Below are positions 59,837-64,000 of a DNA stretch of 64,000 nt, piece after piece. Position numbers and translations under genes: made by a program. The DNA comes from Chrysophaeum taylorii (taxonomy: Eukaryota; Sar; Pelagophyceae; Pelagomonadales; Pelagomonadaceae), in NCBI GenBank assembly GCA_029834535.1, contig JAQMWT010000598.1:17344-81343 (forward strand). The letters are read 5' to 3'. Position 1 is the first letter of the stretch; the number at the start of each line of letters is the position of its first letter. The notes below the pieces were generated by a model. That model was not told the DNA's origin. It searched no databases and was given only the letters and a program-made list of their open reading frames with translations.

Positions 59837-60295
59837 GCACGATTAAAGATCTCCGAAGCCCGCCGCCGGAACGTAGGTAGCCATGGCTACGCGGGGACAT
59901 ACGACCAAATTCTCCCCATCCGGGAGAAGACGCGCGAGAAGTAATCGCTTACGCGCGCGCATTCAAATCGAGCCCGGTCGAACGTACAATCTACCGGTTA
60001 TTTTGTCGAAGCTATGGAAAGAGGGCAGGTTTTCGTCGCTACGTTTGCTGAGAACGAGCAGTTGGGAGTTGTCGAAGGAATGTGTTCTTCTTGCGAAGAG
60101 CGCGACCGGTCCGCTGCTCGGGTGGCAGTTACTGCCACGGAAGAAGTGCCGACGATCGTCACTCAAGGCGAAGCCCTTGCGATTGGTGATATCGTTAGGT
60201 ACGAAGATGAGTTGAACGTCTCTACGATCAACGAACTTACGAAAGAATGTGAAGAAGGACAAGGGGAACCTTTCTTTCACCGTTTCTGTCGCTAG
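59837..60295 (+). pseudogene. Element E protease tail region
   Basis: It continues the protease region after a frame break (PGRTYNLPVILSK shared with D), then VVEGMCSSCEERDRSAARVA and EVPTIVTQGEALAIGDIVRY, a typical retropepsin-to-RT linker. D ends differently after the shared block. Confidence 0.65.
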
Positions 60296-60307
60296 TCATT
60301 TGACGCG

Positions 60308-61190
60308 ATGCGACGAATCTCCCCGCCGATGCTGCTGAGCACGGTGCAGAAGGACGCTATGACCGCTATGACGGACAAGTCCACCCTCAAACGACCTGAA
60401 GGCAGCGACGATTTCGCTCGAAGGTCAGAAAAAGATGAAAAGAAATGCCGCGAGATCACCGAAGCGGAGATCCGCCGCCGATATGAAAAGGTTCAATGGC
60501 TTCCAATCACTTATCGCAAGGTGGTGATGTTCAGTGGAGCCGGAGGCAGTACTTTAGGTCTCCAACGAGCCAACGAAACGTGTGGGACGTCGTTTCGAGT
60601 CGTGCTAGCACTCGATGCGTCGGACACCGCCAACCAGATCCACCACAAGAACTTTCCGAATATTCCTGTGGTGCAGCACACAGGTCACTATGTTAAACCT
60701 TACGGTTGATCGAATCTTATTTACCCTACGCGGAATGGTCGTCGTCGATGTGTGTCGCGTCGCCACCCTGCGTACACTCCGCTCTGTGCAACTTGACTTC
60801 CAGAGATGTTGGAAGGGAGTCACCGCTACCCACTGGACGATGAAATTATGCAAGATGGCTGGTTTCTTCATGTGGTTGATAGAGCAGGAGGCCTCGATTA
60901 TTTCTTACGTTGCACGTTTGCACCCGTACGTATACGTCGTCAATTTTTACGACATAACTCCTAGTTTGATGAGCTGTCGCGATTGTTGGTTTCCAGCCAT
61001 CCGCTCCATTTGCGCGCAGTTCCAAAGACTTGCAAGAATATGCAGCAAAGTTCGCCGGAGCACTTGGTTACGCCGACGAACGACATTTACTTCAGATGAA
61101 CAATTTAGGATCATCACGAGCCGCGACAGACGCAGCTTATTATACACGCGTGTCCCGCTTCGCGTAGGACCGCACCGTTCCGATTACAGA
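60308..61190 (+). pseudogene. Cytosine-C5 DNA methyltransferase-like domain inside element E (decayed)
   Basis: The first frame (60308-60709) reads VVMFSGAGGSTLGLQRANET, a match to motif I of C5-methyltransferases (FSGAGG), then VLALDASDTANQIHHKNFPN, matching motifs II-III. In another phase, VASPPCVHSALCN (PPC at 60763-60771) matches motif IV, with the catalytic Cys. Further on, FFMWLIEQEASIISYVA, and an SCRD/RRLLVSSHPLHL stretch, occupy the places of motifs VI-VIII. Three or more frame shifts break it. It lies between protease and RT. Known retroelement-borne cytosine methyltransferases are described from dinoflagellates and a charophyte. Confidence 0.75.
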
Positions 61191-61204
61191 TCTCTGAATC
61201 TGAA

Positions 61205-61818
61205 ATGACTTCGGAGTTGCTGACGACCCCTGATTTTGATTGGGCCGGCTTCGCCAGGACGACCTCGTTGAAACACTTGGCGTCCGTGCCACCTGACACG
61301 ATGGCCTTATTAATGCTCGATCTGCACAACTCTGTGACCAAGGAATTTCACCTGAGCGGCGAAGCTTTGCCGTCAGCGTTGAGTCCTGCAGACCGACCGT
61401 TTGATTATTATTTACAAATTGATGAAACCACCCTTCGTCACGTACAAGTTCCGCTGTTAAACACGCGCACACGTCATAATGGGTGTCGACTGATGATCTT
61501 CAAGATCACACCAAATGGAAACCTCCAGAGGTACCGTTGATTCCGCCTGCAACAGATGAGATGGGGACGTCTCATGCTTCTTCTGCTGGGCCCCCCGACA
61601 ACCAATTTAGACGTTCCGCCAGATCCTGAGCGAGATCGGGAACCGAAGATTAAGAGCGAGCCGAGTGTTCGTGTCAAAGGCGAGAGGATCAACAAAAGCC
61701 AACCGGAAGTGAAACTAAAATACGAGAAAAAGTTCGATGTGCCATGGAAAGATGCGCCGCGCGATGCCGAGGGTGCACCACTGCCGCAGACTCCTGAGCA
61801 TGTCAAGGACAACGAAAG
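61205..61818 (+). pseudogene. Element E linker between methyltransferase and RT
   Basis: Two overlapping frames (61205-61540 and 61556-61822) read EFHLSGEALPSALSPADRPF, ETTLRHVQVPLL and SEPSVRVKGERINKSQPEVK. The composition is that of a flexible linker. No domain is recognised. Confidence 0.5.
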
Positions 61819-62690
61819 ATGAAAGTTAAAATTCCTACGAAGGAAGAAGTTGACAAGGTTGTGCAGGAGCTGGGAATTCCTGACAATCCGCACTTAGATG
61901 ACGAGGCGAAACTGATGCTCCGTCATTGTGCAATATTCTTGGCCTTTTTCGACCCGATTATGAGACCTGTGGACTCTCCTGTGTCTCTACGATTCAAAGA
62001 CGCGAATCCGCGACCGATTAAGATGACGCCCTACCGATTGACGCCTGCGAAACTCGATTGTCTCCGCAAGCAGATCAGCGAGTGGTGCCGGATGGAGTCA
62101 TTCGTCCGGCCAACTCACCTTGGGGCTTTCCTGAGGTGATTCCGAAGAAAGGAGCTGAGATTGGAACGTCAAACGCGTTCCGTGCTGCAGTTGACTTACG
62201 TCAGCTCAACGATCAATTGGTCAATGACAGTTGGCCAAACATTCGACAAGATGATGCTTTAGCTTTCTCGCGATGAGACGATGGCGGACATGCATTGATA
62301 TTAGGTGGGGATACCACAACCTTCGTCTGGATCCGGCAGCGCAGGACGCTGTCACGATGGTTAGCCACTTGGCGCTCACATTTTCTTGATTACCTCTAGG
62401 TGTGAAGACAGCCGGAGCTCTTTTCAAGCAAATGGCGAGCGACCTTTCGAACTGGATGTATCAAGACTTGGTTGCGTTTGTTGACGATATTATGATGGGA
62501 TCCGACGATCTTCATCGACATTTACAAGTTTTGATCGAAGTGATGTCATTGGCACAGAGAGGGTACAGCGGTCGAACCGCGAAGTTCCACCTTCTCAAGG
62601 ATGATATAGAATTTCTGGGACACATTTCTACCCCAGAAGGCTTGAAGCCGAATCCAAAGACGCTGGAAGGAGTCTACCACGCCGATTATG
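61819..62690 (+). pseudogene. Element E reverse transcriptase relic
   Basis: It opens with LDDEAKLMLRHCAIFLAFFD and PRPIKMTPYRLTPAKLDCLR, the start of Ty3-type RT. Then, shifted by one phase, come DGVIRPANSPWGFPEVIPKK, AFRAAVDLRQLNDQLVNDSW, KTAGALFKQMASDLSNWMYQ, LVAFVDDIMMGSDDL (catalytic VDD) and AKFHLLKDDIEFLGH. Part of the fingers/palm and the RT-RNase H connection are missing. Confidence 0.88.
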
Positions 62691-63097
62691 ATCTGCCTTT
62701 TCAGATCCGATCCGATGCTTCCAAGGATGGACTTGGGGCATATCTCTTCCAGATTGTCGAAGTCAAGGACGATGCCGGAAGAGTGACTCGAGAAGAACGA
62801 GTAATTGAATACTGGAGCCGAGCTGTGCCGAAGGAGATGCGGAATTATGAGCCCCGTCGGCTAGAGCTGCTGGCAGTTATACTTTCTCTAGAACACTTTC
62901 GAGCCTACATTGAAGGGCACCGGACTGTTTTGGAGACCGATCACCGAAATTTGACGTTTTTACGTAAGGCGACGCACTCGTCTGGGCAGCTTGCTCGTTG
63001 GGCGATGCGCCTCGCCAATTTTGACCCTGAACTTGGTTATAAGCCGGGAAAGTCACCGGGAATGAGTATCCCTGACTGTCTCCCGCAACCCGATTGA
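62690..63097 (+). pseudogene. Element E RNase H
   Basis: Open in frame with the RT tail: FQIRSDASKDGLGAYLFQ, EYWSRAVPKEMRNYEPRRLE, LLAVILSLEHFRAYIEGHR, LETDHRNLTFL. These carry the Asp, Glu and Asp positions of the RNase H fold (D in SDAS, E in RLELLA, D in TDHRNL). Intact locally, but a deletion separates it from RT. Confidence 0.88.
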
Positions 63098-64000
63098 TCA
63101 TGTCATCGAGACTGACGAGTTTGGAGAACCTTGAACACGCGTATTTAGTGTTCCAAGAGCTTCCCGACCTGTTGATGACCGAGGAGTTCCCGTCTCCTGC
63201 CACTTCATAATGTCGTTTATTACGACCGAACTGCCGGAAGACGAGACGAAGCCCTGAAAAGGATCCGATGAAATTGGCTATCCACGCTACGAGACAACGT
63301 CAAAGAACCGCTGCGTATGAATCACACAGATCAAGACGCCTTACAAAGATTATATTAAGTATACCCGAATAGATTGACTTCGCGGAGATCGCACGTGAGC
63401 AAAGAATCTGATACGTGCGAGATATTCGCTACCGAATGGCCCAAGGTCAGACGCCACGACGTTCCCGAGCGAACGAACGATTCGAAGTCGTTAAAAGATG
63501 TTCTTTACCGCATTTCTGCTGATTTGCACCCGATGATTGTTGCACCTGCTACGTTGCGCAAACGCATTATTCGACTCTATCATGACACTCCGGTTAACGG
63601 TGGTCATGGGACGTCACAGTACCGTCCAGGCTATCCAAGAACGATTTTGGTGGCCCCACATCGAACGAAATTGGAGTCTTCATTGCTGAATGCTTAGTTT
63701 GTCAGAAAGCTGTACGCCTGAGCCGAAACGAGCTGGACTCTGCAGCCCGTCTACGATGGTGATGGTGTCGTTCTTTGCATGGATTATTTGGACCTTGCCC
63801 AGCGCTGGTCCCGAGACGTATCTTCTAGTATTTTTTGATCCGTTCTCGCATTTCTTGATTCTGATGTTTTGAACGATAAGACTGCTGAGTCTGTCCTCGA
63901 GTCTTTTGTCATTAATATTCTCTCAAGGGCTACTTGCCCCAGATGATTCAACCGACAACGGTAAAGAGTCGCAACAAGTTGATGCGCGAGTTTGCCATCT
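63098..64000 (+). pseudogene. Element E integrase, incomplete at window end
   Basis: The order is VLYRISADLHPMIVAPATLR, RKRIIRLYHDTPVNGGHG (part of the H2C2 finger), ECLVCQKAVRLSRNE, then MDYLDLAQRW with the first catalytic Asp, LVFFDPFSHF and DKTAESVLESF, and a STDNGKE stretch near the second Asp at 63951. Frames shift several times. The catalytic Glu is beyond the window. Confidence 0.82.

Larger units (their letters stand above)
55494..64000 (+). mobile_element. Ty3-like LTR retrotransposon E (with methyltransferase domain, runs off window)
   Basis: It begins with a 335-bp LTR nearly identical to that of element D. The coding order is coiled-coil gag N-terminus, acidic region, retropepsin-like protease, an added region with DNA-methyltransferase motifs, RT, RNase H and integrase, the Ty3 (RT before IN) order. 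Most of pol is frame-broken and partly deleted. The 3' LTR is beyond the window. The protease block is highly similar to D, the gag region differs. Confidence 0.92.

Noticed and set aside
55494-64000. Reading element E as an infectious retrovirus
   Set aside because: No envelope-like frame is visible in the window and the coding order is that of ordinary Ty3-like retrotransposons; most frames are broken.

Overview
This is a nuclear window from a GC-rich, intron-poor microbial eukaryote. Two axonemal-type genes (CFAP97-like, sperm-tail PG-rich), a plant-type CCR4 deadenylase, an EDR2-type PH/PX/DUF1336 protein, a secreted GH28 enzyme and a deiodinase-like selenoprotein together suggest a flagellated or flagellum-retaining microalga. 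A stramenopile such as a pelagophyte is a plausible guess, but the sequence alone does not prove it. Nothing looks bacterial, and I saw no tRNA or rRNA gene. Layout: 0.3-6.5 kb holds three minus-strand genes: CFAP97-like, CCR4 nuclease, and a fused adenylation/carrier/membrane-acyltransferase protein with one short 3' intron. From 6.8 to 11.4 kb the DNA is gene-poor, with a LINE 3' end bounded by a 13-bp target duplication and a decayed minus-strand reading frame. An LRR protein with a Pro-Glu repeat tail (11.5 kb) and a protein ending in two cold-shock-like domains (13.2 kb) follow. 15.1-25.6 kb is two Copia elements (A plus, B minus), each with very short LTRs and a 5-bp target duplication. 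25.9-31.7 kb holds two direct copies of a Helitron-helicase relic flanking a diverged paralogue of the cold-shock-like gene. 32.0-37.4 kb is Ty3-like element D, with gag and protease but no reverse transcriptase. 37.4-42.4 kb holds an unrecognised, apparently intron-containing gene, a sperm-tail PG-rich gene and a divergent GH28 gene. 43.1-46.6 kb is a third Copia copy (C) with a third Helitron copy nested in it. 46.7-54.6 kb is the densest gene block: deiodinase-like selenoprotein with in-frame TGA and a SECIS candidate, a SAM methyltransferase, NDUFAF7/MidA with a divergent neighbour 28 bp away, and the EDR2-type protein. 55.5-64 kb is Ty3-like element E, which has protease, RT, RNase H and integrase relics and an inserted cytosine-C5 DNA-methyltransferase domain, and runs off the window. 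How the parts relate: the cellular genes are unrelated housekeeping, motility and lipid-type genes in compact, partly divergent arrangement. The mobile fraction is layered. Copia A, B and C share the first ~35 bp of their LTRs and an initiator-tRNA-like primer site. Ty3 elements D and E share LTRs and the protease block but differ in gag and pol, so D could depend on an E-like partner. The strongest leads are the split selenoprotein gene with its SECIS candidate, the methyltransferase domain inside element E, the gag-protease-only element D, and the adenylation-acyltransferase fusion. Many recorded long antisense frames are by-products of high GC content and are not listed.
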